A model generated the notes under the pieces. The model did no database searches, was not told the DNA's origin, and saw only the letters and a list, made by a program, of their open reading frames with translations. A stretch of 64,000 bases of DNA, taken from contig NZ_SSMQ01000012.1 of NCBI RefSeq assembly GCF_005144585.1, positions 62,001 through 126,000 of the forward strand, in the 5' to 3' direction. Source of the stretch: Polyangium fumosum. Lineage in GTDB: Bacteria; Myxococcota_A; Polyangia; Polyangiales; Polyangiaceae. Of the stretch, positions 1 to 9,068 are shown piece after piece (the first letter of the stretch is position 1; the number at the start of each line of letters is the position of its first letter). A program made the translations under genes and the position numbers.

Positions 1-561
1 GAGACGGCCGCGCGCCTCGCCGGGGAGGCGCGCGTCGATCGCCACATCGAGGACGGCGAGCGGATCGTGCTCGATGGGCCGCACCCCATGCCGCTCCGCG
101 TGCTCCACACCCCGGGCCACGCGCCGGGTCACGTCTGCCTCTTCGACGAGGACACGGGCACCGCGGTCGTCGGGGACATGGTCGCGAGCGAGGGGACGAT
201 CCTCATCGAGCCCGTGGACGGCGACATGATCGAGTACCTCGCGCAGCTCGATCGCCTCGCGGGGTTGTCCGCTGCGGTCGCGCTCCCCGCGCACGGCGAT
301 CCCATCGATGAGCCGACCACGCTCTTCCGCCGGTACATCGCGCATCGCCTCGCGCGTGAGGCCAAGGTCGTCGCGGCCTTTGCCTCGATGCCTGCCGAGG
401 GCGCGAACCTCGACGCGCTCCTGCCCGTCGCCTACGCCGATACGCCGCCTCTGCTCTGGCCCCTCGCGCGGATGAGCCTCGAAGCGCACCTCGTGAAGCT
501 CGAGCGCGAGGGGCGCGTCTTGCGCACCGGGGACGGCGGCTATCGCCTCGCCGCCGGGTAA
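1..561 (+). CDS. MBL-fold hydrolase, LACTB2-like (5'-partial)
   Basis: The reading frame is open from base 1, so the N-terminal half with the HxHxDH zinc motif lies outside the window; 186 residues are visible. The visible part carries the later metal-ligand motifs of the metallo-beta-lactamase fold: a TPGHAPGH segment, a GDM aspartate and a PAHGDP histidine. About 80 C-terminal residues follow that fit the winged-helix tail of LACTB2-type hydrolases. These enzymes hydrolyse thioesters, phosphodiesters or RNA; the substrate cannot be read from the sequence. The first GTG inside the window (67) would cut the fold and is not a credible start. Confidence 0.8.
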   Translation, partial: ETAARLAGEARVDRHIEDGERIVLDGPHPMPLRVLHTPGHAPGHVCLFDEDTGTAVVGDMVASEGTILIEPVDGDMIEYLAQLDRLAGLSAAVALPAHGDPIDEPTTLFRRYIAHRLAREAKVVAAFASMPAEGANLDALLPVAYADTPPLLWPLARMSLEAHLVKLEREGRVLRTGDGGYRLAAG

Positions 562-630
562 CTCTTCCCGCCGGGGCCGGGCCGGCCTAGGCTGCCTCCG
601 CTCGCCGTCTTTCGGGTGGAGGAACGCTTG

Positions 631-2106
631 ATGAAACGAACGCTGATTTCCCTGGGGCTCGTGGGGAGCGCGCTCTTCGCCGTCGGTTGCGCGGACGAGC
701 CGAACCAGAACCCGCCCCCGCCGCCCGAGCCGAACATCGAGCGTTTCCGGCCCGAGGGGTGCGATTTCGAGATCGCCACCCGCCCCGAATACCTGAATTT
801 CCAGCGCGGCAGCGCCAAGACCTCGGCCGCGCCCGACATCCGCCGCGTTCGCCTCGGCCTCGGCGGCAACGTCGAGATCGGGTCCCCGGGCCGCGCCGAT
901 CCCGCGACCTCCGCGGGCTTTGGCTGGCAGACCGACCCGGAGACGCTCGCCAGCGAGATTCAGTGGGGCACCACGCCCGACCCGGCGACCTGGCCCGCGG
1001 CGAATCGCAAGGGCGGCGTCACGTGGGTGACCCCCGAGGGCCTCATCGCCCCGCAAGGCGACGACCGCATGCACGAGGCCTACCTCTGCGGCCTGACCCC
1101 CGCGACGACCTATTATTATCGCGTCGGCGGCGGCCCCGCGGGCAAGGAGGTCTGGAGCGAGGTCCATTCCTTCACGACCACGCCGAAGGATCCCAATGCC
1201 GAGGTCGTCCTCGGCGTCTCGGGCGACGCGCGCGGCCAGGACAACCAGGCCTGGCGCTTGATCCAGCGCCGCATGATGAAGGCCGGCGTCACGGCCGAGC
1301 TCTTTTCGGGCGACATGATCAATTTCGCCACCGACCAGAGCGAATGGCACAAATGGCTCGATCTCGCGGCGAAGGACGCCGACGGGAGCCTGCTCACGCT
1401 CGGGCAGATCCTCACGCTCTCGACGCACGGCAACCACGAGAACCACACGACGCATTTCTACAGCAGCGTCGTGCTCCCCCAGGACACGACGAAATTCGCC
1501 GACTATCCCGAGCTCTTTTATTCGGTCGACATTGGCCCGGTCCACGTCGTGGTCGTCGATGACTTCTGGGTCACGTCCCCGACCGGAAAACCCGATTACG
1601 CCCCGATGTTGAAGGCGTGGCTGGAGAAGGACCTCGAAGCGGCGAACCAGAATCGCGCGAACGTGCCTTGGATCGTCGGCATGCACCACCACGCCGAGTT
1701 CTCCTCCTCCTCGCACGGCACCGATTCCGATGTCCTGCTCGGCCGGCAGTTCTTCGTGCCGATCTGGGACAAGTACCAGGTCGACCTCATCGTCCTCGGC
1801 CACGACCACAACTACGAGCGCACGAAGCCGCTCACCGGCCCGCTCGCCGAGGGCACGCTCGAGCCCGTGGTCCAGGAGCCTCCCGCGAAGGGCACGGTCT
1901 ACATGGTCTGCGCCGGCGCGGGCGCCGATGCGTACGGCAAAGGCGTCAGCACGTGGACCGGCGTCAGCGCGGCCTACGACAGCAAGACCGTGTTCGGCTT
2001 CTACTCGTTCCTCAAGGCCAACAAGACCTCGCTGACCATCGAGTCGCACGAGATCCGGCCCGACGAGACCGACCCGGTCATCGACATGATCACCCTCTCG
2101 AAGTGA
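631..2106 (+). CDS. Calcineurin-like phosphoesterase lipoprotein (purple acid phosphatase type)
   Basis: 491 residues. ATG 631 is preferred over GTG 616 because GGTGGAGGAACG lies just upstream and the protein then starts with a normal lipoprotein signal, lipobox AVGC with Cys20. A Pro-rich linker and a fibronectin-III-like region (about 40-185, ending TTYYYRVGGG) come before a metallophosphoesterase domain. Its metal-ligand blocks are in order: SGD, SGDMINF, HGNHENH, GMHHHAEF and GHDHNYER. That order matches purple-acid-phosphatase/PhoD-like secreted phosphatases, which release phosphate from esters. It probably sits on the outer face of a membrane. The substrate is unknown. Confidence 0.85.
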   Translation: MKRTLISLGLVGSALFAVGCADEPNQNPPPPPEPNIERFRPEGCDFEIATRPEYLNFQRGSAKTSAAPDIRRVRLGLGGNVEIGSPGRADPATSAGFGWQTDPETLASEIQWGTTPDPATWPAANRKGGVTWVTPEGLIAPQGDDRMHEAYLCGLTPATTYYYRVGGGPAGKEVWSEVHSFTTTPKDPNAEVVLGVSGDARGQDNQAWRLIQRRMMKAGVTAELFSGDMINFATDQSEWHKWLDLAAKDADGSLLTLGQILTLSTHGNHENHTTHFYSSVVLPQDTTKFADYPELFYSVDIGPVHVVVVDDFWVTSPTGKPDYAPMLKAWLEKDLEAANQNRANVPWIVGMHHHAEFSSSSHGTDSDVLLGRQFFVPIWDKYQVDLIVLGHDHNYERTKPLTGPLAEGTLEPVVQEPPAKGTVYMVCAGAGADAYGKGVSTWTGVSAAYDSKTVFGFYSFLKANKTSLTIESHEIRPDETDPVIDMITLSK

Positions 2107-2229
2107 GCCGCGCCGCCCCGGGCGCTCCCACGCGCGCGCCGATGCGCCGCGCGAGGGCCCCCGTTCGCCCTTGCGCTACTGCAACTCGTTTGCTACTTGG
2201 TCCGCGTTGCTTTTGCGGAGGTGAGTCAA

Positions 2230-3123
2230 GTGAAGCAAATGTGCGGGATTCGTGCGCAGCTCCTCGCCCTCGGGAGCGTGGCCCTCTTCGTCGTCGGATG
2301 CGGCGGCGAGGACGGCGCGACGGCCGAGAAGGGCTCGGCCCAGGTCTTCGTCGAGGCCGAAGACACCATCCCGAACGGCCTTTCCGCCGGCATGGGCGAC
2401 GAGGACATCCAGGACGGCTGGAGCGTCACCTACGACCGTTTTCTCGTCGCGATCGGCAACATCCGCGCCTCGCGCTCCGACGCGACCGAGGCGCTCTCCG
2501 CGCCCGACGTGTACGTCCTCGACCTGAAGAAGGTCCCCGCGGGCGGCTACGTGGTGGCGACGTTCGAGGGCGTGAGCGCGACGCGCTGGGACCGCTTCGG
2601 CTTCGATCTGCCGAACGCCAAACCCGGCGCCAAGGGCCTCGGGAACACGACCGAGGCAGACGTCTCGCTCCTCGTCGACAACGGATGGTCGCTCTACATC
2701 GCGGGCACCCTCGACAACGGCACCACGCAGAAGACGTTCCGCTGGGGCCTCGCCGCGGGCGCCTCGTACGACGACTGCGCGACGGAGGACGAGATCCCCG
2801 GCTTCGCGGTCCCGGCCGGCGGCAGCGTGCCGGTCAAACCCACGATCCACGGCGATCACTGGTTCTTCAACAACATCACGGCCGGCGCCGAGGTCACGGC
2901 GCGCTACGCGCAGTACATCGCCGACGCCGACGCGAACGACGATGGCGAGACCACGCTCGACGAACTGAAGGCGACGCAGGCCGCCGCCGTGTTCCCGCCC
3001 GACAAGTACAGCCTCGCCGGCGTGCCCATCGAGACCGCGTACGACTACGTCCTCGCGCAGGCGCGCACGCTCGGCGACTACCAGGGCGACGGCGAGTGCC
3101 CGACGCGCAAAGTTCTCCCCTGA
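2230..3123 (+). CDS. Lipoprotein with one EF-hand loop, function unknown
   Basis: 297 residues from GTG 2230, chosen because GGAGGTGAG lies 5 bases upstream; an earlier GTG at 2197 has no such site. A short basic start and hydrophobic stretch end in lipobox VVGC. The body has no family I recognise. Residues about 234-245 (DANDDGETTLDE) form a canonical 12-residue EF-hand loop with Asp1, Asn3, Asp5, Gly6 and Glu12, so calcium binding is plausible. Several Cys in the second half may form disulfides. It is probably a surface or periplasmic protein. The assignment rests on the signal and the loop only. Confidence 0.75.
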   Translation: MKQMCGIRAQLLALGSVALFVVGCGGEDGATAEKGSAQVFVEAEDTIPNGLSAGMGDEDIQDGWSVTYDRFLVAIGNIRASRSDATEALSAPDVYVLDLKKVPAGGYVVATFEGVSATRWDRFGFDLPNAKPGAKGLGNTTEADVSLLVDNGWSLYIAGTLDNGTTQKTFRWGLAAGASYDDCATEDEIPGFAVPAGGSVPVKPTIHGDHWFFNNITAGAEVTARYAQYIADADANDDGETTLDELKATQAAAVFPPDKYSLAGVPIETAYDYVLAQARTLGDYQGDGECPTRKVLP

Positions 3124-3192
3124 GCACGCCCCCGTCCGTTCTGGCCCTCACCCCCCTGGGCCCTCGTCCGGATCGGTGCTATTCCGGCCTCC

Positions 3193-4308
3193 GTGCGCGA
3201 TCCCTACGATGTGCTCGGCGTCGACCGCTCGGCGACGCAGGACGAGATCAAGAGCGCCTTCCGCAAGCTCGCAGGGCAGCACCACCCGGACAAGAACCCG
3301 GGTGACGACGGGGCGCATCAGCGCTTCAAGGAGATCAACGCGGCCTACCAGATCCTGAGTGATCCGCAGAAGCGCGCCGCGTTCGATCGCTTCGGCCCGA
3401 TGGGCGTCGGCGGCGCCGGCGCGCAGCCGGGCAGCCCCTTCGGCGGCGCGGGCTACGTCGACCTGAACGACCTCAACATCGACGGGCTCTTCGGCGACCT
3501 GCTCGGCGCGCTCGGCATCAAGGTCGGCGACCGCGGCAACCTCCAGAAAGAGATCCGCATCAGCTTCGAGGAAGCGGCGTTCGGCTGCACCAAGGAGATC
3601 ACCTACGAGCGCGTCGAGCCGTGCAATGACTGCGGCGGGGTCGGCGCGGCGAAGGGCACGCAGACCGAGCGGTGCAGCCTCTGCCTCGGCCGCGGCCGCG
3701 TCCGTATGCAGCAGGGCGTTTTTCCGATCGCCGTCGAGCGGCCGTGCACGCGCTGCCGCGGCACGGGCCGCATCGTGCTCGATCCGTGCAAGAGCTGCCG
3801 CGGCGCGGGCGTCGTCGCGAAGCCGCGCACGATCGAGGTCACGATCCCCGCGGGCATCGAGAACGGCGCCACACGCCTCGTCGAGCGCGGCGGCAACTGC
3901 ACGCGCCCCGATCGCGCGCCGGGCGACCTCGAGCTCACGATTCGCGTCGCCCCGCATGAATTTTTCCGGCGCGTCGGCGACGACGTCGTCTGCTCGGTCC
4001 CGATCTCCTTCCCGGTCGCCGCGCTCGGCGGCGAGGTCGAGGTCCCCACGCTCGAAGGCAAGGGCAAGTTGCGCATCCCCGCGGGGACGCAGCCGGGCGC
4101 GGTGCTGCGCGTCAAAGGCAAGGGCATCGTGCGCCGCGTCATGGGCGGTCGTGGCGATCAACTCGTGGAAATCGGCGTGGAAGTGCCGACGCGCCTCACG
4201 GACGAGCAGAAGGAGCTCATCGCCCGGCTCGCGTCGACCTTGGGCGAAATTCCGCAGGAGCCCGAACGCGAGAGTTTCATGGACAAGTTGAAGAGCCTTT
4301 TTGGGTAG
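3193..4308 (+). CDS. dnaJ: Chaperone DnaJ (type I Hsp40)
   Basis: 371 residues, normal for the family, from GTG 3193. Residues 3-70 are a J domain with the HPD triad at 31-33, which stimulates DnaK ATPase. A Gly-rich stretch follows. The zinc region (about 139-205) has four CxxCxGxG repeats (CNDCGGVG, CSLCLGRG, CTRCRGTG, CKSCRGAG), and the C-terminal substrate-binding barrel is complete. No grpE or dnaK is adjacent, so this may be one of several dnaJ genes, as is common in large myxobacterial genomes. It acts in cytosolic protein folding and disaggregation. Confidence 0.93.
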   Translation: MRDPYDVLGVDRSATQDEIKSAFRKLAGQHHPDKNPGDDGAHQRFKEINAAYQILSDPQKRAAFDRFGPMGVGGAGAQPGSPFGGAGYVDLNDLNIDGLFGDLLGALGIKVGDRGNLQKEIRISFEEAAFGCTKEITYERVEPCNDCGGVGAAKGTQTERCSLCLGRGRVRMQQGVFPIAVERPCTRCRGTGRIVLDPCKSCRGAGVVAKPRTIEVTIPAGIENGATRLVERGGNCTRPDRAPGDLELTIRVAPHEFFRRVGDDVVCSVPISFPVAALGGEVEVPTLEGKGKLRIPAGTQPGAVLRVKGKGIVRRVMGGRGDQLVEIGVEVPTRLTDEQKELIARLASTLGEIPQEPERESFMDKLKSLFG

Positions 4309-4380
4309 GCTTGTCGTTCGAGCGGCGTGGCTCGAACGAGCACAGAAGCCCTCCGCGATCCGACCGAGACGAAGACGAGA

Positions 4381-5211
4381 ATGAGCAAGCCCATGTCCAA
4401 GTTCATCGACGTGCTGAGCGACTCGACGGGGGAGACCGCCGAGAAGGTCGTCCGCGCCGCGCTCCTCCAGTTCCCGCAGGCAGGCGTGCAGATCCGCCTG
4501 CACACGCGCGTGCGCACGAAGGAGGTCGCGCGGCCGGTCCTCGAGCGTGCCGCGAAGGAAGGCGCGCTGCTCGTGTTCACGGTCGTCAGCCCCGAGCTGC
4601 GCGAGTTCATCCACTCGGCGACGGCGGAGCTGCGTATCGAGGCGATCGACGTCATCGGCTCGCTCATCGGCAAGCTCGGCACGTTCCTCGATCGCGAGCC
4701 GATCAACCTGCCGAGCGCGATGCTCCCGCTCAGCGACGAGTATTTCCGCCGCATCGAGGCCGTCGAGTTCGCCGTCAAGAGCGACGATGGCAAGGAGCCG
4801 CGCAACTTCCGCAAGGCCGACATCATCCTCGTCGGCGTCTCGCGCACCTCGAAGACGCCGCTCTCGACGCTCCTCGCGCAGCGCGGCCTCAAGGTCGCGA
4901 ACCTCCCGCTCGTGCTCGGCGTCCCGCTCCCGCACGAGATCGAGGAGGCGCCGAGTGATCGCATCGTCGGCCTCACGATCGGCCTCGATCAGCTCTGCGA
5001 GATCCGCCAGGCGCGTCTGCGCCAGCTCGGCATGCCCCCCGAGACGAATTACGCGATGCGGGAGCACGTGCGCACGGAGCTCGACTTCGCGCACAACATC
5101 TTCCGCGCGCACCCCGAGTGGCCCGTCGTCGATGTCACGGGCCGCGCGATCGAGGAGACGGCGGTCATCATCCTGGAGAGCATTCACGAGCGGAACCGAG
5201 CCGCGCACTGA
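4381..5211 (+). CDS. Pyruvate, phosphate dikinase / PEP synthase regulatory protein (DUF299)
   Basis: 276 residues from ATG 4381; an upstream in-frame GTG (4327) adds a non-conserved tail. The family signature start (FIDVLSDSTGETAE) and the P-loop-like GVSRTSKTP at about 152-160 are both present. PDRPs are bifunctional Ser/Thr kinases and phosphorylases. They inactivate PPDK or PEP synthase with ADP and reactivate it with phosphate, and so control pyruvate-PEP interconversion. Length is normal. It lies 72 bases behind dnaJ. The target enzyme is not adjacent; the PPDK_N-domain protein at 56940-59615 is probably not its target because it lacks the PEP-synthase TIM barrel. Confidence 0.92.
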   Translation: MSKPMSKFIDVLSDSTGETAEKVVRAALLQFPQAGVQIRLHTRVRTKEVARPVLERAAKEGALLVFTVVSPELREFIHSATAELRIEAIDVIGSLIGKLGTFLDREPINLPSAMLPLSDEYFRRIEAVEFAVKSDDGKEPRNFRKADIILVGVSRTSKTPLSTLLAQRGLKVANLPLVLGVPLPHEIEEAPSDRIVGLTIGLDQLCEIRQARLRQLGMPPETNYAMREHVRTELDFAHNIFRAHPEWPVVDVTGRAIEETAVIILESIHERNRAAH

Positions 5212-5235
5212 GCCGAAGGGCGCGCCCGATCCTCC

Positions 5236-5265
5236 TTGTGCCTGACGCGGCGCGGGGCGGATAAT
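5236..5265 (+). promoter_or_regulatory. Candidate sigma-70 promoter, nearly leaderless
   Basis: TTGTGC (5236-5241), an 18-base spacer and GATAAT (5260-5265). The expected start point falls on or next to the ATG at 5273, and no Shine-Dalgarno lies between, so the mRNA may be leaderless. Confidence 0.4.
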
Positions 5266-5272
5266 CGGGCGC

Positions 5273-6955
5273 ATGACTTCAGCCCGGCTCAAGCACACAG
5301 CTTTCGTTGCGTTTGCGCTCCTCCTCGTTCCGGGAGTCCTCGCAGTCTCCTGCTCTGCGACGTCGAACCGGAACGAGTTCGGCGACGGCGGCGCGGGAGG
5401 GGAAGGACCGGGCGGTCCGGGCGGTCCGGGCAGCGGCGGCATGGGCGGCGACATCTTCGTCGGCTCGGGGGGCTCGGGAGGGCTCGGCGGCGGGGATCCC
5501 GGCGTCGATCCGACGACGTGCGCAGAGGCCGCGGCGGCGCGCACGTACATCGGCTGCGACTTTTGGCCGACGGTCGTCGCGAACAACGTCTGGTCGATCT
5601 TCGACTACGCGGTCGTCGTGGCGAACGCGGGGGATCAGCCTGCCGAGGTCACGGTCACGCGTGGGGCCAACACCATCGCCACCGCGACCGTCCCGCCGAA
5701 CGACCTCGCGAAGATCTACCTGCCGTGGGTGCCCGAGCTGAAGGGCCCGGACGCCAACTCGTGTGGCAGCGCCACGCCGCTCTCGAACACGGTGCGTGTG
5801 CCGGACGGCGCCTATCACCTCGTGACCACGCGCCCCGTCACGGTCTACCAGTTCAACGCGCTCGAATACGGCCCGCAGGGTGGACCGCCCGGCAAGGACT
5901 GGAGCACGTGCCCCGGTCCGGAGTGCCTCGGCGAATGTTTGTCCTACTCCAACGACGCCTCGCTCCTCTTGCCGAGCACGGCGATGACCGGCAACTATCG
6001 CGTCACGGGCATCGCCGGCTGGCCGGATGCGAACATCGGCTCGTACTTCGCAATCACGGGCACCGAGGACGGCACGAGCGTGCAGGTGAAGCTCTCTGGG
6101 GCCGGCGAGATCGTCGGTGGCGGCGGCCTGCCGAGCACGGGCCCGAACGGCCTCGCGTCGTTCACGGTGAACCGTGGCGAGGTCGTCGAGATCGTCTTTT
6201 CGCCGAACGCCGACCCCTCCGGCTCGCAGGTCTTTGCGACGAAACCTGTGCAGGTCATCGCGGGCGTGCCGTGCATCAACGTCCCGCTGACGAGCGGGTA
6301 TTGTGATCACATCGAGGAGTCCGTCTTCCCTGCCGAGACGCTCGGCAAGCGGTACATCGTGACGGTCCCGACCTCGCCGGGCGGCGGCCCCGTCGGGCAC
6401 GTCGTGCGTATCTACGGCAACGTCAACGGCACGAAGCTCACGTATGCCGGCCAGACCCCGCCGGGCGCGCCGCTCAGCATCAATGCGGGTCAGGTCTTCG
6501 ATCTCGGCCAGGTGAACGTCAACTTCGAGATCAGCGGCGATCACGAGTTCGCCGTCGGCATGTTCCAGCTTGGCTCCTCGCTCATCGACCCGTTCAGCAC
6601 CGAGCCGAAGGGAGATCCCGCGCAGAGCCTCGCGACGGCCGTCGAGCAGTACCGCCTGAAATACGTCTTCCTCGCGCCGAGTGATTACGACGAGAGTTAC
6701 GTCGACGTCGTCCAGCCGGTCGGGGCGCAGCTCGTCCTCGATGGCCAGCCGGTGGCCCAGACGCCGACGGTGATCAGCTCGGGGTACGGCGTTGTGCGTC
6801 TCCCGCTCGGGCCTGGAAAGAATGGCTCGCACGTGCTCACCGCGACGGAGCCCGTGGGAATTCAGGTGATGGGGTACGGCGCGCAGACGAGTTACCAGTA
6901 CCCCGGTGGCCTGAACCTCGCCGCCATCGCCCCGCCCCCGCCCCCGCCCAAGTGA
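5273..6955 (+). CDS. IgGFc-binding-like lipoprotein
   Basis: 560 residues. The signal sequence ends in LAVSC (Cys27) and is followed by a Gly-rich linker (about 40-75). The body looks like the IgGFc-binding N-terminal domain common in myxobacteria: a strand pattern of VVANAGDQPAEVTVTRG type, ready-made Val/Thr-rich repeats and many paired Cys. The protein ends in a run of prolines. Such proteins are probably extracellular adhesins or scaffold proteins; the actual ligand is unknown. Just upstream is a promoter-like TTGTGC/GATAAT pair. Confidence 0.7.
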   Translation: MTSARLKHTAFVAFALLLVPGVLAVSCSATSNRNEFGDGGAGGEGPGGPGGPGSGGMGGDIFVGSGGSGGLGGGDPGVDPTTCAEAAAARTYIGCDFWPTVVANNVWSIFDYAVVVANAGDQPAEVTVTRGANTIATATVPPNDLAKIYLPWVPELKGPDANSCGSATPLSNTVRVPDGAYHLVTTRPVTVYQFNALEYGPQGGPPGKDWSTCPGPECLGECLSYSNDASLLLPSTAMTGNYRVTGIAGWPDANIGSYFAITGTEDGTSVQVKLSGAGEIVGGGGLPSTGPNGLASFTVNRGEVVEIVFSPNADPSGSQVFATKPVQVIAGVPCINVPLTSGYCDHIEESVFPAETLGKRYIVTVPTSPGGGPVGHVVRIYGNVNGTKLTYAGQTPPGAPLSINAGQVFDLGQVNVNFEISGDHEFAVGMFQLGSSLIDPFSTEPKGDPAQSLATAVEQYRLKYVFLAPSDYDESYVDVVQPVGAQLVLDGQPVAQTPTVISSGYGVVRLPLGPGKNGSHVLTATEPVGIQVMGYGAQTSYQYPGGLNLAAIAPPPPPPK

Positions 6956-6988
6956 TCGTCGGGAAAATCAGTTATTCTTCGACGCACT

Positions 6989-7510
6989 GTGTCTTCACGC
7001 AGAGCGTTCGTCTTCAGCTTAGGGCTCCTGGGGGCCGTCCTTGCAGGACTTTCGGCGTGTGAGCATCCCAAACCTCCACCTCCCGATGTAGACGGAGGAC
7101 ATGGCGGCGAGGGGGGTTGTCCCGTACGACCTCCCGAGCCGCTCTTCGTCCTCGACGTCCGCGCGGAGGGGGAGCCCCTCCCGCCGGATCTGCGCATCGT
7201 CGTCGAGTGGAGCGCGGGTGATGAACCACCGTTCGATCTGTCCGACGCGACCACGTGGAAGACGCTCGACGACGGCGCGAACTTCGTTTGCAACGTCGAT
7301 CGAAGCAAGCCACCGCCCACGGATCTCGCGACCCTCCTGTGCGAGCTTTGGACGAGCGGCCCGGTGAACGTGCTCGTCACGGCCGAGGGGTTCGAGCCCC
7401 ACGCCGAGACGCTGAAACCTGCGATGAGCGAGCTCTGCGGCACGCTCACGCCGATGGAGGTGGCCATCCTGCTCTCGCGTGCGAAGATGGACGCCGGCGC
7501 GACGCCCTGA
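6989..7510 (+). CDS. Small lipoprotein, function unknown
   Basis: 173 residues from GTG 6989, 33 bases after the IgGFc-like gene. The signal peptide ends in LSAC (Cys24), followed by a Pro-rich stretch. The remaining 140 residues include four further Cys and the phrase VLDVRAEGEPLPPDLRIVV, which suggests an Ig-like or carboxypeptidase-regulatory-like strand. No family is recognised. The co-directional position suggests co-transcription with the preceding envelope protein. Confidence 0.7.
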   Translation: MSSRRAFVFSLGLLGAVLAGLSACEHPKPPPPDVDGGHGGEGGCPVRPPEPLFVLDVRAEGEPLPPDLRIVVEWSAGDEPPFDLSDATTWKTLDDGANFVCNVDRSKPPPTDLATLLCELWTSGPVNVLVTAEGFEPHAETLKPAMSELCGTLTPMEVAILLSRAKMDAGATP

Positions 7511-7530
7511 AAGGAAAGGCGAAGGAGCGG

Positions 7531-8388
7531 ATGGCTTCTCGTGGCGGTGGCAGGTTGATCCCCCGCATCCTCTACGGGGTCACGGGCACGTTGTTCGGCG
7601 GCGCGGTTCTGCTCGCGGGCCGACGGCTTTATGGTGACCGCGTCCTGCAGCGAAGGTGGCGCGCGCTCCTGCCCCGGCCGAGCGAAGGTCGCTTCGATCC
7701 TCGCGAGCTCGACGACCTGCCCGAGCCCGTGGCCCGTTACTTCCGGCATGCGCTCGCGGAGGGGGCGCCCCTCGATCCTGCCGTGCGGCTCGCGATTCGC
7801 GGCGAGATGCGCCTGTCGCCGACGGACGCCTGGCGTTCGATGGAGGCCGAGGCGCTCCTCGCGCCGCCGCGCGGGTTCGTGTGGAAAGCGGCGGTCGGCA
7901 CGGGGGGCAGCCGTTTCGTGGGGTCCGACTGGCTCGAAGGCGAGGACGCGGGCAGCGAGTTTTATGCGATCGGCGCGCTCCCCGTGTCGCATGCGCGGGG
8001 CCTCGACGTGCGCCGCTCTGCGGCGGGCCGGCTCGCGCTCGAATCGATCCTCTCGCCGGCGGCGTTGCTCCCTTCGCGCGGCGTGCGCTGGGAGGTCGAG
8101 GGGCCCGACGCGATCCGCGCCACGCTTCGGATCGCGGGCGAGCCGCACACCGTGGCGATCACGATCGACGACACGGGCGCGGTGCGCTCGGCGAGCCTGC
8201 TTCGTTGGTCGAACCAGACCAAGGACAAGCGCTTCACGTGGATCCCGTTCGGGGTCGACGTCGACGAGGAGCGCACCGAGGGCGGCCTCACCATCCCTTC
8301 GCGGGTCCGCGTCGCGTACTGGCACGGCACGGACCAGCGGTTCGAGTTTTATCGCGCCGAACAGCGGATCGTCCCCCTGGGTGGATGA
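7531..8388 (+). CDS. DUF6544/DUF6920-family membrane-anchored protein
   Basis: 285 residues from ATG 7531, with AAGGAGCGG directly upstream. One hydrophobic segment (about 8-27) anchors a soluble domain. The text LPEPVARYFRHAL near residue 60 and the later WKAAVG and RFTWIPFG segments match my recollection of the DUF6544 family, which has no assigned activity. The spacing of 20 bases from the previous gene suggests one transcript. An imperfect hairpin (8377-8384 with 8397-8404) overlaps the stop codon. Confidence 0.65.
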   Translation: MASRGGGRLIPRILYGVTGTLFGGAVLLAGRRLYGDRVLQRRWRALLPRPSEGRFDPRELDDLPEPVARYFRHALAEGAPLDPAVRLAIRGEMRLSPTDAWRSMEAEALLAPPRGFVWKAAVGTGGSRFVGSDWLEGEDAGSEFYAIGALPVSHARGLDVRRSAAGRLALESILSPAALLPSRGVRWEVEGPDAIRATLRIAGEPHTVAITIDDTGAVRSASLLRWSNQTKDKRFTWIPFGVDVDEERTEGGLTIPSRVRVAYWHGTDQRFEFYRAEQRIVPLGG

Positions 8389-8525
8389 ATATTTCCCCAC
8401 CCGGTCCGTACTTGATCCATCCCCGTATGTTGCGTCTCCTGACGTCCCGGCCCGTAACGACGAAAAATCGCAAGGATACGGTACTTCCTCGCGACCGTTC
8501 CGGGTGTGCAGCGGGCGTTGACGTC

Positions 8526-8541
8526 TGGCACGGGACGTGCT
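8526..8541 (+). promoter_or_regulatory. Sigma-54 (RpoN) -24/-12 promoter
   Basis: The bases TGGCACGGGACGTGCT match the RpoN consensus TGGCACG-N4-TTGCW with a single mismatch and exact spacing: GG at 8527-8528 and GC at 8539-8540. The predicted start is about 8552, leaving a 20-base leader with AGGAGG before ATG 8572. Sigma-54 promoters need an AAA+ enhancer-binding activator; the imperfect inverted repeat at 8377-8404 lies at a suitable distance to be its site. Confidence 0.65.
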
Positions 8542-8571
8542 GAAACGAAATCACGTAGGAGGACGGTCGTC

Positions 8572-8973
8572 ATGAAGAAAGCCCTTTCGCTCGCTGCTGT
8601 TGCTATCCTCGCGTTTGCCGGCGCCGCATTCGCGGGCGACAAGTACGACCTCAAGATCTCGCCCGCGTCCGGCAAGTCCGGCGACAAGGCCACGGCGACC
8701 GTGACCATCAAGGCGAAGGGCGACTATCACGTCAACCTCGAGTACCCGCACAAGCTCATTCTCAAGGCGCCGGACGGCGTGACGCTCGAGAAGGCGAAGC
8801 TCGTCGCCGCCGACGCGAAGGTTTCGAAGGAAGAGCTGAGCTTCAGCGTGGTCGCGACGGCCGCCGCGCCCGGGAAGAGGACCATCGAGGCCGAGCTCAA
8901 GGGCGCGGTCTGCACGGAGAAGACGTGCGAGCCGTTCACCGAGACGATCTCGATCCCCGTCGAAGCGAAGTGA
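8572..8973 (+). CDS. Exported DsbD N-terminal (alpha) domain-like protein
   Basis: 133 residues from ATG 8572, preceded by AGGAGG. The signal peptide ends FAGAAFA before GDKYDL. The mature part is a single immunoglobulin-like domain with a cysteine pair in GAVCTEKTCEPF near the C-terminus, resembling the disulfide-exchanging Cys pair of the DsbD alpha domain. It would act in the periplasm by passing electrons from a membrane reductant to clients. A DsbD-type protein without an alpha domain is encoded at 42272-43672, so this could be its detached partner; that is inference. Driven by a sigma-54 promoter. Confidence 0.7.
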   Translation: MKKALSLAAVAILAFAGAAFAGDKYDLKISPASGKSGDKATATVTIKAKGDYHVNLEYPHKLILKAPDGVTLEKAKLVAADAKVSKEELSFSVVATAAAPGKRTIEAELKGAVCTEKTCEPFTETISIPVEAK

Positions 8974-9011
8974 GTTTTTCGCGCCGCTCTCCGGAGCGCA
9001 CGTGAAATGAA

Positions 9012-9040
9012 AAAGCGCCGCCCCTCCCGGGCGGCGCTTT
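9012..9040. terminator. Bidirectional intrinsic terminator
   Basis: A perfect 12-bp inverted repeat, AAAGCGCCGCCC (9012-9023) and GGGCGGCGCTTT (9029-9040), with a 5-base loop and T-rich sequence on one side, A-rich on the other. It lies between two convergent genes and can end both transcripts. Confidence 0.85.
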
Positions 9041-9068
9041 CGTTTTCGAAGGCTCGAAGAAACGCGGG

